Notes: generated by a model not told the origin, from the letters alone. A stretch of 22,667 nt of DNA from a virus (IMGVR_UViG_3300025889_001030:1-22667), one strand, 5' to 3'; numbered from the stretch's first letter, positions 1 to 6,216 are shown. Numbers and translations are program-made.

Positions 1-777
1 AATGAAGTTGACTTGACCGCCCGCCATCTGTGGCTGCTGAACGAAGGCGCGGCGCGGATCGCGCGCTGCGATGGCGACCCGGACTATTTCGACGCACAGG
101 TCGCCGGGTGGTGGTGTTGGGGTGCTTGTTCATGGATTGGAGCGGGCTGGTGTTCCGGGAGTGGCCCGTGGACTTGGAATGGCGATGTTCACGAATGGGC
201 CGAGGGCAACGCAGGGCAAGGCATCAACCGGAAACGGCCGCACTTGGGGGGGAGCGCCGGGGCCAATGGTATTGGCGTTCACAAACAGGGCATCGACATC
301 GCAGCATGGGTGCAAGCACTAGCCGCGCGCCTGCGCCGTGTGCGCGTCTGTGCGGGCGACTGGTCCCGCGTGTGCGGCGATACGGTCACTTGGCGCCACG
401 GCACGACCGGCATCTTCCTGGACCCGCCCTATGCCGACACGGCGGGCCGGACCGCCGATCTCTACGCGCAGGACTCTCTGACCGTCGCGCACGATGCGCG
501 GGAATGGGCCATCGAAGCCGGTCGCAACCCGCTGATGCGCATCGCATTCGCCGGATACGATGGCGAACACAAATTCCCCGCTGATTGGTCGAAACTGCGA
601 TGGAAGGCGAACGGCGGCTTTGGGTTACAAGGCAACGCCGCCGGTCGGGAAAACGCAGCCCGCGAGACCATCTGGTTTTCCCCCGCGTGCATCCCGCCCG
701 AACAGCGCGGGTTGTTTGATGTGATCGAGCCCGAAGACGCGCGGATGGAGGATGCCAGCCGGGAGGGCGGCAAATGA
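1..777 (+). CDS. D12-class N6-adenine DNA methyltransferase (5' end outside window)
   Basis: The reading frame is open from base 1, so the gene starts upstream and only the C-terminal ~258 residues are present. The catalytic motif DPPY is encoded at 421-432, preceded by hydrophobic residues (IFL), as in N6-adenine methyltransferases that transfer a methyl group from S-adenosylmethionine to adenine in DNA. A tryptophan- and glycine-rich stretch (GWWCWGACSWIG) at about 96-165 precedes it; I recall this from phage Dam-like proteins of the D12 class. The N-terminal FxGxG cofactor-binding motif is not visible and should lie upstream. A TTG at 13 could be read as a start, but the open frame before it and the missing N-terminal domain argue against it. 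Likely role: marking phage DNA against host restriction or controlling phage DNA. The target sequence cannot be told. Confidence 0.85.
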   Translation, partial: NEVDLTARHLWLLNEGAARIARCDGDPDYFDAQVAGWWCWGACSWIGAGWCSGSGPWTWNGDVHEWAEGNAGQGINRKRPHLGGSAGANGIGVHKQGIDIAAWVQALAARLRRVRVCAGDWSRVCGDTVTWRHGTTGIFLDPPYADTAGRTADLYAQDSLTVAHDAREWAIEAGRNPLMRIAFAGYDGEHKFPADWSKLRWKANGGFGLQGNAAGRENAARETIWFSPACIPPEQRGLFDVIEPEDARMEDASREGGK

Positions 778-810
778 CCGACCGCCCGCAACAACGAACG
801 GAAGGCACCG

Positions 811-1122
811 ATGCCAGAACCCAAACCAATGCCGGTCACGCTGCTGACCTGGAAGCCACTCAATAAAGGCAGCCTGTGGGGCTTCGCGGATGTCCAGCTT
901 GGCGCCATGAAGATCAACGGCGTGATGGTGTTTCACAAGGATGACGGCCAGTCGTGGGCCATGTTGCCATCGAAGCCGTCCATTAAGGCCGATGGCACCG
1001 TCTACACCGGCAGTGACGGCAAACCGAAATACACGCCCGTGGTCGAGTGGGCCAACCGAGAGACGAGCGAACGATTCAGCGCCGCCGTGATCGCCGCGAT
1101 CCGGGGGCGCGAGGAAGAATGA
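811..1122 (+). CDS. Small SpoVG-like protein
   Basis: This encodes 103 residues, starting at ATG 811 behind a GGAAGG ribosome binding site about six bases upstream. The middle of the protein (a beta-rich stretch with KINGVMVFHKDDG followed by WAMLPSKP) resembles the SpoVG family, small proteins with an invariant 'MPSK'-like loop that can bind nucleic acid. The C-terminal part (EWANRETSERFSAAVIAAI) is predicted helical, also as in that family. The similarity is recognised by eye only and is moderate. The gene lies between the methyltransferase and the helicase genes, consistent with a DNA-metabolism role. Its stop overlaps the start of the next gene (ATGA at 1119). Confidence 0.7.
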   Translation: MPEPKPMPVTLLTWKPLNKGSLWGFADVQLGAMKINGVMVFHKDDGQSWAMLPSKPSIKADGTVYTGSDGKPKYTPVVEWANRETSERFSAAVIAAIRGREEE

Positions 1123-1544
1123 GGCCGGTCGACCGCATCAACGCGATGGCCGAGGAGATGGGCAAGCCATGTGCGCGGGGCATGATCCACCCATCCCACG
1201 CACTCGCGGCCATCACGCGATCGGTCGTCAGGATCGACACGGAACGCCCGCCCGATCTGCCCATCCATTTCACCGTGGCCGGCACCATCCACACCGCCCA
1301 TGGCATCCTCAAGCGAGCGGCCAAGGCCCACGTCGACCGCATGAACGCGACCCGCCGTGCCATCCAAAAGGACGCCATGGCACGCCTGGAACAGCGCCAG
1401 CCGGCAAACGCGATCCGAGCCGAAGCCCACAACATCAACGGCGAAGCCGGGTTCCCGCTCATGGAGCATCAGGTGGAAGAACAGGTACGCGCAGCCGCAG
1501 AAATCATTATGAAGCGCCGCGCCGAGGCGCCCCATGCCCAATGA
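1119..1544 (+). CDS. Unrecognised phage protein in replication cluster
   Basis: This encodes 141 residues from ATG 1119, chosen because it forms an ATGA overlap with the preceding stop; an in-frame start at 1047 would overlap the previous gene by 76 bases and add an arginine-rich, shadow-like N-terminus. The protein is soluble, mixed charged and largely helical after residue 60. Its C-terminal part, around EHQVEEQVRAAAEIIMKRR, could form an amphipathic helix. No domain or motif is recognised. The 3' end overlaps the helicase gene by 11 bases, so the two are probably translated together and the protein may assist replication. That is inferred from position only. Confidence 0.65.
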   Translation: MRPVDRINAMAEEMGKPCARGMIHPSHALAAITRSVVRIDTERPPDLPIHFTVAGTIHTAHGILKRAAKAHVDRMNATRRAIQKDAMARLEQRQPANAIRAEAHNINGEAGFPLMEHQVEEQVRAAAEIIMKRRAEAPHAQ

Positions 1545-2754
1545 CCCAGTGGCCGACATCCTCGCCCTACCCGTCCCACGGCGGCCCGTCATGGTCGACA
1601 CCGCACAGCCCAAGGCCCTCTGGCGGCACAAGGGCGGATGGAGCGAAGCGGACATCCCACCGCGCCGATGGATCGTCCCGCGCTACCTCATGCGCGGCTC
1701 GGTCTCCCTGATCGCTGGCCCCGGTTCCGCCGGGAAATCATCGCTGATCAAAGCCTGGATGGTGGCGCTGGCGTTCGGCCAGCCGTTTAGCCGGTTCCAG
1801 GTCACTACGCCGATGAAGGTCCTGTCCTACAACGTCGAGGACAACCTCCAGGAGGAGCAGCGCCGGACAAGTTCGACCCTCCGCCAGTTTCACCGCACGT
1901 CGGAAGAAATCCCCGACACGCTCCAATTCATTGGGCCCACCCATATAGGCGTGCTGGTACAGCGAGACGCGGTCACCGGCTTCGTGGTCAATCAGCCGGC
2001 CATGGACGAGCTTATCGCCATCCTCGATGAGTTCCGCCCGGACGTGCTGATCCTGGACCCGCTGGTCGAACTGCACACCGCCGATGAGAATGACAACACC
2101 GGCATTCGCGCCGTCATCGCGACGTTCCGCGCCTTGGCCGTCCAATACGACTGCGCCATCCTAATCGCGCACCACGTCCGCAAAGGCACGCTCTCCCCAG
2201 GCGAGCCCGATGGCATCCGAGGCGGCGGGTCCATCGTCGGTGCCGTCCGATCAGCCTTTACACTGTTGCCCATGACGGAGGAAGAAGCCGGGCGCCTGAA
2301 CGTCGATCCAAAGCGCCGCCGCTGGTATTTCCGCCTCGATGACGCCAAGCAGAACTATGCGCCCATCGAGGACGCCGAATGGTTCCAACGCCAGGTCTAC
2401 ACGCTGGGCAATGACGAGGAAGTCGTCGCAGCCGAGCCCTGGCAACCCCCTTCGCCGTGGGACGGCCTCACGTGGCCCATGATCGACGCCATCCTGGACC
2501 GCATCAACGCTGGCCTCACGGACGGTCGACACTACGTCCTAAGCCGTCAGGCCAAGGATCGCTGGGTCGGAGCGGTGGTCATGGACGTGGCCGGAAAGTC
2601 CGATGGCCAGGCCGCTACCATCGTCAGGAAGTGGCACGAGGAAGGCGTCCTATACACTAACACGGCGCGCAACCCCGTTATCAGGAAAGACGAGGTTGTC
2701 GTCCTGGCGGACACCGCGAAGATGGCTACCATGCGGGCCGGGGGGGATGCGTGA
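1534..2754 (+). CDS. RepA-like hexameric helicase / AAA-type ATPase
   Basis: This encodes 406 residues. A Walker A motif GPGSAGKSS lies at residues 62-70 and a Walker B strand VLILDP at 171-176. A sensor-like IAHHVRK follows at 211-217, then a glycine-rich segment (GIRGGGSIVGAVRSAF) at 228-243. This order matches RepA/RSF1010-type and DnaB-like RecA-fold replicative helicases, which unwind DNA with ATP hydrolysis. The N-terminal 50 residues and the C-terminal ~150 residues (a possible winged helix) are not recognised. The gene overlaps its upstream neighbour and is followed directly by a repeat-rich non-coding segment, which fits a replication module with an origin nearby. A DNA-repair RecA-like ATPase is an alternative. 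Confidence 0.85.
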   Translation: MPNDPVADILALPVPRRPVMVDTAQPKALWRHKGGWSEADIPPRRWIVPRYLMRGSVSLIAGPGSAGKSSLIKAWMVALAFGQPFSRFQVTTPMKVLSYNVEDNLQEEQRRTSSTLRQFHRTSEEIPDTLQFIGPTHIGVLVQRDAVTGFVVNQPAMDELIAILDEFRPDVLILDPLVELHTADENDNTGIRAVIATFRALAVQYDCAILIAHHVRKGTLSPGEPDGIRGGGSIVGAVRSAFTLLPMTEEEAGRLNVDPKRRRWYFRLDDAKQNYAPIEDAEWFQRQVYTLGNDEEVVAAEPWQPPSPWDGLTWPMIDAILDRINAGLTDGRHYVLSRQAKDRWVGAVVMDVAGKSDGQAATIVRKWHEEGVLYTNTARNPVIRKDEVVVLADTAKMATMRAGGDA

Positions 2755-2772
2755 CGGTATCAGGACACCGCC

Positions 2773-2814
2773 AGAAGTACGCGGAGAACCTCGCAGAACC
2801 TCGCGCGTACTTCT
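2773..2814. repeat. 11-bp inverted repeat enclosing a tandem 10-bp repeat
   Basis: AGAAGTACGCG (2773-2783) is the exact reverse complement of CGCGTACTTCT (2804-2814). The intervening bases are essentially two tandem copies of AGAACCTCGC (2785-2794 and 2795-2804). The core AACCTCGC recurs at 2838-2845 and, with one change, at 2932-2939, giving an iteron-like series. It begins 19 bases after the helicase stop codon. Confidence 0.75.
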
Positions 2815-2816
2815 CA

Positions 2817-2926
2817 AACGCCCTAGTAGAACCACGCAACCTCGCACTCGCGAGGAAGTGCGCAAGAAGCACGCACTTCCTCGCATGCGCGAGTCTGCTG
2901 TTGCGTGGTCCCCAGGCTAGGGCGTT
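2817..2926. repeat. Nested ~110-nt palindrome, candidate origin or structured RNA
   Basis: Four perfect arm pairs are nested inside one another: AACGCCCTAG 2817-2826 with 2917-2926; ACCACGCAAC 2831-2840 with 2900-2909; CTCGC 2841-2845 with 2889-2893; and a 13-bp pair 2850-2862 with 2872-2884 around a 9-base loop. Together they give about 38 base pairs separated by small internal loops. No run of T follows, so it is not a standard intrinsic terminator. It lies between the helicase gene and the next gene, where a replication origin, a structured RNA or a protein-binding site is plausible. Nothing convincing is encoded between 2755 and 3012. Confidence 0.75.
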
Positions 2927-3012
2927 GCCCGAACCTTGCGGCGATCCTCGCGGATGGATGCTTGGGGAATGTTAGTTGGAAGCCGCATCGCAATCACAAC
3001 GGAGGCACGGAA

Positions 3013-3471
3013 ATGACGGACGAGGAACTGATGGGCTGGATGATCGAAGGCGGGTGGATTGATTCCAGGAAGTGTCCTCCGGGACCAAATGCCGTGGTGG
3101 AGTGGTCCAGGTTGGGAGGTGTCGGGCCGATTAAAGTCACGGATATGCCGTCTCGGGTAGATAGCCTAGACTACGTGTACTGGCGCCACCCCAGGCCGGT
3201 TGATGAGCCAAAGCCCCCCCGTGATCCGCTGGCAGGCTGGCGGGCATGGCTGGCACGGATTGAGGCCGCCGAGGGCGTTACTGAGGCGGATGTAACCGGC
3301 GGCGCACCGGTTTCGCGCCCGAAGCCAAATTACGCGCGGATCATCCACGCATGGCACGTGCCGTCCGGCCCGCTCTATGTTCTGGACGAAAGGGGGCGTG
3401 TGTGGGCTCTGGTTGGGGGCGGATGGATGGAAATTGCATCCTACCCGCCTGGGTGTGATCCTCGGGGGTGA
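3013..3471 (+). CDS. Unrecognised phage protein
   Basis: This encodes 152 residues from ATG 3013, placed by a GGAGG ribosome binding site at 3001-3005. The longer in-frame start at 2905 falls inside the palindrome arms and is rejected. The N-terminus is acidic (MTDEELMGWMIEGGWID). A proline-rich linker (RPVDEPKPPRDP) sits near residue 63, a short helix follows (LAGWRAWLARIEAAEG), and the end is beta-like (GPLYVLDERGRVWALVGGGWMEI). The last part resembles the beta-rich repeat found in some phage proteins of unknown role. No function can be assigned. It is the first gene of the accessory block and may be expressed apart from the helicase gene because of the 258-base gap. Confidence 0.7.
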   Translation: MTDEELMGWMIEGGWIDSRKCPPGPNAVVEWSRLGGVGPIKVTDMPSRVDSLDYVYWRHPRPVDEPKPPRDPLAGWRAWLARIEAAEGVTEADVTGGAPVSRPKPNYARIIHAWHVPSGPLYVLDERGRVWALVGGGWMEIASYPPGCDPRG

Positions 3472-3473
3472 TT

Positions 3474-3509
3474 GGGGTAACCGGTAATCAGGAAGTTACC
3501 GGTTACCCC
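3474..3509. repeat. 14-bp perfect inverted repeat directly after a stop codon
   Basis: GGGGTAACCGGTAA (3474-3487) pairs perfectly with TTACCGGTTACCCC (3496-3509) around an 8-base loop. It begins two bases after the stop of the upstream gene. There is no T-run afterwards, so it could be a factor-assisted terminator, an mRNA-stabilising hairpin, or a protein-binding site. Confidence 0.75.
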
Positions 3510-3524
3510 GCGCGCGCGGTGGTC

Positions 3525-3570
3525 TACCTGCTCGATCCACCTGCTGGACTCAAATTGGATCGAGCAGGTA
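3525..3570. repeat. 15-bp perfect inverted repeat with 16-base spacer
   Basis: TACCTGCTCGATCCA (3525-3539) is exactly repeated in inverted form as TGGATCGAGCAGGTA (3556-3570). It lies between the preceding hairpin and the first promoter-like cassette. It could be an operator for a dimeric regulator or a second hairpin of a terminator region. Confidence 0.75.
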
Positions 3571-3590
3571 AATCGAGCACCCCACACCAT

Positions 3591-3672
3591 CCCCAAAATT
3601 GCACATTTCCCCTTGACGCCCGTGCACGAGCGTTGCACAGTGCGTGCATCGGGACGGGATGGCCGGACCGGG
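3591..3672 (+). promoter_or_regulatory. Promoter-like repeat cassette, copy 1
   Basis: This ~82-bp segment is repeated with about seven mismatches at 4106-4187, offset 515 bases. It holds a TTGACG hexamer (3613-3618) resembling a -35 box, and 15 bases downstream a conserved GTTGCACAGTG element containing a dyad, TGCAC/GTGCA. Both copies end just before the ribosome binding site of a small gene. Conservation in this position suggests a promoter with an operator. The -10 box is not canonical. Confidence 0.5.
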
Positions 3673-3688
3673 AGAGGGAGTGGGGATG

Positions 3689-4054
3689 ATGGATATTAAT
3701 GCAATCGCAACGGCCCACGGCATCCAAGCCCAGATGGTGGTCAATGCTCTAGCTGAGGCTGGATGGGATTTCAGTCAACTCGACCGGGCCGACCCGACGC
3801 ATGTTGACTTTGCTACCCGCGTCGTCACTGACGTTGCGCAGCGCGTCGCGGCCGCAATCTCTAAGCGGGCAGAGCGCGACGCCAAGATCATTGCTGCCCG
3901 CGAATCTGGCATGACGCATGCCGCGAAGCTGAACCCAGCGGCATCCTGCACTCGTTGCGACGGCAAGGGCCGCATTCGGGGATTTAGCCATGTCGAGGGC
4001 GGTAGGTGCTTTGCTTGCGGAGGCGCTGGGGTTCGCCGGATTCGAGCGGCCTAA
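3689..4054 (+). CDS. Small protein with DnaJ-type zinc-finger motif
   Basis: This encodes 121 residues from ATG 3689; ATG 3686 is equally in frame and adds one methionine. GGGAG at 3676-3680 serves either. The C-terminus carries CTRCDGKG and CFACGGAG (Cys 87, 90, 107, 110), the CxxCxGxG pair of DnaJ central zinc fingers, so it probably binds one zinc ion. No J domain is present. The first 35 residues (INAIATAHGIQAQMVVNALAEAGWDF) look like a short helical, possibly DNA-binding region, followed by an alanine-rich helix (residues 45-70). It is probably a small regulatory or scaffolding protein. It sits behind promoter cassette copy 1. Confidence 0.7.
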   Translation: MDINAIATAHGIQAQMVVNALAEAGWDFSQLDRADPTHVDFATRVVTDVAQRVAAAISKRAERDAKIIAARESGMTHAAKLNPAASCTRCDGKGRIRGFSHVEGGRCFACGGAGVRRIRAA

Positions 4055-4105
4055 CCCAGGGTTTCGGCCCGCGCGCGCGGTGATGGCGCCAACCCACCGC
4101 CCCCA

Positions 4106-4187
4106 CCCCAAAATTGCACATTTCCTCTTGACGCCCGCGCACTCATGTTGCACAGTGTGTGCATCGGGACGGGATGGCCGGACCGGA
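4106..4187 (+). promoter_or_regulatory. Promoter-like repeat cassette, copy 2
   Basis: This is the second copy of the cassette at 3591-3672. TTGACG (4128-4133) is kept. The downstream dyad is better formed here: TGCACA, GTG, TGTGCA (4150-4164). A GC tract (CCGCGCGCGCGGTG) also precedes both copies at a distance. It precedes the gene starting at 4202, whose GGAGG lies at 4191-4195. The spacing to the gene start is nearly the same as in copy 1. Confidence 0.5.
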
Positions 4188-4201
4188 GGGGGAGGACGAA
4201 C

Positions 4202-4483
4202 ATGGCAAATTTTAGGTTTTTTGCTGATAGGGCAGACGGATCAACAGTCATGTCCAGGCGCGCCGACTACGACATTGGATCCAACAAGATGCCTCGTATC
4301 TGGGACGAGGAAGCCCGCACATGGACCCGCGCCACTCGGATCGTCATCCGCAAGAATATGCCCAGCATGCACGAGTGCGACGCCAGATGCATGAACGCTA
4401 CCGGCCGCACTATGCAGTGCGAGTGCTCCTGCATGGGCAAAAACCACGGCAAGGGAACGGCGCTGGTATGCTTGGAATCCTGA
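4202..4483 (+). CDS. Small cysteine-rich protein with CxCxC...NHG motif
   Basis: This encodes 93 residues from ATG 4202, set by GGAGG six bases upstream. The N-terminal half is mixed and polar. The C-terminal half carries HECDARC (57-63), CECSC (73-77) and GKNHGKG (79-85), a spacing of cysteines and histidines typical of a small metal-binding knuckle. I have seen this CxxxC-CxCxCxGxNHG arrangement in small phage and plasmid proteins without known function, so it is described rather than named. It is preceded by promoter cassette copy 2 and followed by a short gap to the next gene. Confidence 0.7.
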   Translation: MANFRFFADRADGSTVMSRRADYDIGSNKMPRIWDEEARTWTRATRIVIRKNMPSMHECDARCMNATGRTMQCECSCMGKNHGKGTALVCLES

Positions 4484-4527
4484 TCCCCGTGTCCCCCGAT
4501 TGATCCCTGAACCCAGAAGGAACGGCC

Positions 4528-4701
4528 ATGAAACCCACCCAATACGTTACCTGGTGGCGCCAGGTTGACGCCATCCTGGCGCACCGCCAGCACGACCCAT
4601 CAACCTCTGGCGAGGCGTGGGACCTGTTCCGTCAGGGCTGCACGCCAAGCGAGGCGGCAACTTCGATCTTGGTGCGGAGGATTGTCGGAAATGACATCTG
4701 A
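4528..4701 (+). CDS. Small unrecognised protein, 57 residues
   Basis: ATG 4528 follows AGAAGG at 4515-4520 with seven bases between. The product is 57 residues, helical in appearance (MKPTQYVTWWRQVDAILAHR at the start, then SEAATSILVRRIVG near the end). Its 3' end overlaps the next gene by 11 bases, and the reading frame and ribosome site fit a real small gene. No family is recognised. It probably belongs to one translation unit with the helix-turn-helix gene after it. Confidence 0.55.
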   Translation: MKPTQYVTWWRQVDAILAHRQHDPSTSGEAWDLFRQGCTPSEAATSILVRRIVGNDI

Positions 4702-4894
4702 GGAGCTGCGTTCTGCTCTCGCCAGCCTCGAATGGTCCGTGACCGACGCGGCGTGGTATCTTGGCGTGTCGCGGCGGTCGCTAAACTATTGGTTGTCGGG
4801 GTATAGTTTCGTTCCTCTGGCGGTGACACTGCTGATTGATCTGGCGGTGACGGTGCCGGATGCGAAGAAAAGGTTGATGGGGAGGTTGGTGTGA
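4691..4894 (+). CDS. Small helix-turn-helix protein
   Basis: This encodes 67 residues from ATG 4691, with GGAGG ten bases upstream; a longer frame reaching back to 4565 lies over the preceding gene and is rejected. Residues about 16-37 (SVTDAAWYLGVSRRSLNYWLSG) fit a helix-turn-helix, with the turn at YLGVS and the recognition helix RRSLNYWLSG. It would be a DNA-binding regulator, perhaps of the promoter cassettes or of replication, but its target is unknown. The C-terminal helix (VPLAVTLLIDLAVTVPDA) is hydrophobic and could mediate dimer contact. Its stop overlaps the next start (TGATG). Confidence 0.65.
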   Translation: MTSEELRSALASLEWSVTDAAWYLGVSRRSLNYWLSGYSFVPLAVTLLIDLAVTVPDAKKRLMGRLV

Positions 4895-5349
4895 TGGAAT
4901 TGCGGCCGCCGATTGAGGACCGGGATGGATGGTGGTGGTTATTCAGCCCCGTGCATGGGCGCTTCGTCGCGCGTTGGGATAGCGATAGAAAGCCAGGCTG
5001 GCGCATGCCTTGGGGGTTCGATTGTTCGCCGCGCAACGCCGCAAATTCTTACACTCTCGCCAGCCGCCGCGAGGTAGTGTTCACGCCGGATGAAGAGGAG
5101 ACGCCTTCCGTGGCAGATCGCGCGCGATGGACCGAAGACGCGGTCAATGTGATCTTGGCACAGTTGCGAGATCGGCTGAAACAGTGCTGCGCGTCATGTG
5201 ATCGCTATCGAAGTCATGGCGTCCCCGGCGTCCAGCCGCATTACCGCTGCACATGGACGTCATCCGACGCGCCGTGGTGGGTGACGTTCGGGAAGGATGT
5301 GCTGGCGGGGGACGGGGAGGACTGCAAGGCGTGGATAGCGCGGGAGTGA
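4894..5349 (+). CDS. Unrecognised cysteine-containing phage protein
   Basis: This encodes 151 residues from ATG 4894; an in-frame GTG at 4891 is possible, but GGAGG at 4881-4885 fits ATG 4894. The N-terminus is aromatic (DGWWWLFSPVHGRFVARW) and resembles a small beta domain. A cysteine cluster lies in the C-terminal half (CCASC at 98-102, Cys 119, Cys 144), compatible with metal binding. The middle is charged and helical (WTEDAVNVILAQLRDRL). No family is recognised. It is coupled to its neighbours by overlapping stop and start codons. Confidence 0.65.
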   Translation: MELRPPIEDRDGWWWLFSPVHGRFVARWDSDRKPGWRMPWGFDCSPRNAANSYTLASRREVVFTPDEEETPSVADRARWTEDAVNVILAQLRDRLKQCCASCDRYRSHGVPGVQPHYRCTWTSSDAPWWVTFGKDVLAGDGEDCKAWIARE

Positions 5350-5549
5350 TGGAGATGCAATGCCCAAGCTGCGGCTCGCCGACTTATTATTTTGGGTTGC
5401 CGTTGGCCGGCCAGGCCATACCGCCAAGCGGTATGTATGATCCGAACTTGATCCGAACCAACATCAAATGCACACTATGCGGATGGAGTTCGCCGACGAC
5501 GGGGTCGCCCCGTTATGGCGGGAAGCCAAAGAAGGAACCGCAATCATGA
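5349..5549 (+). CDS. Small zinc-ribbon protein
   Basis: This encodes 66 residues from ATG 5349, which overlaps the previous stop (TGATG). A second ATG at 5355 has better spacing to GGGAG (5342-5346) and gives a protein two residues shorter. CPSCG at residues 5-9 and CTLCGW at 41-46 form the two knuckles of a classical zinc ribbon, with a loop of about 32 residues. The C-terminus is basic (GGKPKKEPQS). Such phage proteins often resemble the Lar-type restriction-alleviation fold, but that link is only suggested by the shape here. It probably binds nucleic acid or protein. Confidence 0.65.
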   Translation: MEMQCPSCGSPTYYFGLPLAGQAIPPSGMYDPNLIRTNIKCTLCGWSSPTTGSPRYGGKPKKEPQS

Positions 5550-5719
5550 GCGCATCAGAGACCAACGATCACGATCAGCATCAATGGCCGATTGTGGCAT
5601 CTGCCCCTATTATGGTTCGCGAGGCGACTGCGGCCGATCGAGATTATTGGGTGGCGCTATTCCGTGAACAATCTGAGCGTGTCGACGCGAGCAACGCTAG
5701 GCGCCTGTTTTCGGAGTGA
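5546..5719 (+). CDS. Small acidic unrecognised protein, 57 residues
   Basis: ATG 5546 overlaps the previous stop (ATGA) and follows GAAGGAA at 5531-5537 by eight bases. The N-terminus is polar and histidine/aspartate-rich (SETNDHDQHQW). The rest reads VREATAADRDYWVALFREQSERVDASNARRLFSE, mostly helical. It is the last gene of the accessory block: the terminator hairpin starts seven bases after its stop. No function is recognised. Confidence 0.55.
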   Translation: MSASETNDHDQHQWPIVASAPIMVREATAADRDYWVALFREQSERVDASNARRLFSE

Positions 5720-5725
5720 TCACCT

Positions 5726-5751
5726 AAGCCGCCTCCGGGCGGCTTCTTTTT
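5726..5751 (+). terminator. Intrinsic terminator at end of accessory block
   Basis: An 8-bp perfect stem AAGCCGCC (5726-5733) / GGCGGCTT (5738-5745) with a 4-base loop is followed by a T-rich tract (TTCTTTTT). It lies just after the last small gene and before the packaging genes, so it probably ends the transcript of the accessory block. Confidence 0.85.
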
Positions 5752-5765
5752 GCCCCACAGCCGTT

Positions 5766-5819
5766 ACGTTATAACATAACACACAACACGCTTGATGTGC
5801 GGAACGTTATAACATAACA
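5766..5819. promoter_or_regulatory. Pair of 16-bp direct repeats in AT-rich island before packaging genes
   Basis: ACGTTATAACATAACA occurs twice, at 5766-5781 and 5804-5819, 38 bases apart. Each copy contains the palindrome GTTATAAC and a TATAAC hexamer like a -10 box, but no well-spaced -35 box is seen. The position between the terminator and the first late gene at 5830 suggests a control site for late transcription. A packaging-related recognition site is an alternative. Confidence 0.5.
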
Positions 5820-5829
5820 ATCCGGACCC

Positions 5830-6216
5830 ATGGCGAAATCGACCTCACCAGGGACGCGGTATGGGAAGGGCACCGGTTGGGGTGGCCCTGCGAAAGGGCC
5901 CGGTAACGGGAAGCCCAGCTTTGTTGAGGATCAGTCACTCATGAGCCGCACCGGTCGTCAGAGGGTTGAGCCGGGCACCCTGACTTTCATCGAAGCGAAA
6001 GCGTTGGCCCGCGCGATGCAGGCCGAGGCGGTGCAGGACAACATCCTCCGCATTGCCTTGGAGGGCCGCACCGAGCGCGATCAGATCGCCGCCGGCACCG
6101 CGTTCATGAACCGCGTGATGGGCATGCCAGTCGCGGCCAACATCAACATGGATGGTGGCCCGATCAACGTCACCGTCCGGCGGTTCGGGGAGGATGACGA
6201 TGCTCCGGCCGAGTGA
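5830..6216 (+). CDS. Putative terminase small subunit
   Basis: This encodes 128 residues. The N-terminus is rich in glycine, lysine and proline (SPGTRYGKGTGWGGPAKGPG). The central helical part (ALARAMQAEAVQDNILRIALEGRTERDQIAAGTAFMNRVMGMP, about residues 56-100) looks like the helical repeat found in several phage small terminase proteins, which recognise the viral DNA for packaging. The main support is its position two genes before the large terminase gene. The ribosome binding site is weak. If not a small terminase, it is a small DNA-binding phage protein. The function is a reasoned guess. Confidence 0.5.
   Translation: MAKSTSPGTRYGKGTGWGGPAKGPGNGKPSFVEDQSLMSRTGRQRVEPGTLTFIEAKALARAMQAEAVQDNILRIALEGRTERDQIAAGTAFMNRVMGMPVAANINMDGGPINVTVRRFGEDDDAPAE

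Noticed and set aside
774-866. 30-codon frame starting at an ATGA overlap after the methyltransferase
   Set aside because: Very short, no domain, and it overlaps the better-supported gene starting at 811 with its own ribosome binding site.
2751-2975. 74-residue frame starting with GTG directly at the helicase stop
   Set aside because: It runs through the palindrome arms, so its residues are dictated by repeats; no ribosome site fits beyond the overlap, and no domain is seen.
3506-3520. Alternating CG tract as Z-DNA-forming element
   Set aside because: Only about ten alternating bases; common by chance in GC-rich DNA, though it is shared with 4069-4081 as part of the repeated cassette.
5726-5751. 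Hairpin as part of a tRNA or small RNA
   Set aside because: The short stem followed by T-rich tract is a standard intrinsic terminator and no cloverleaf can be drawn.
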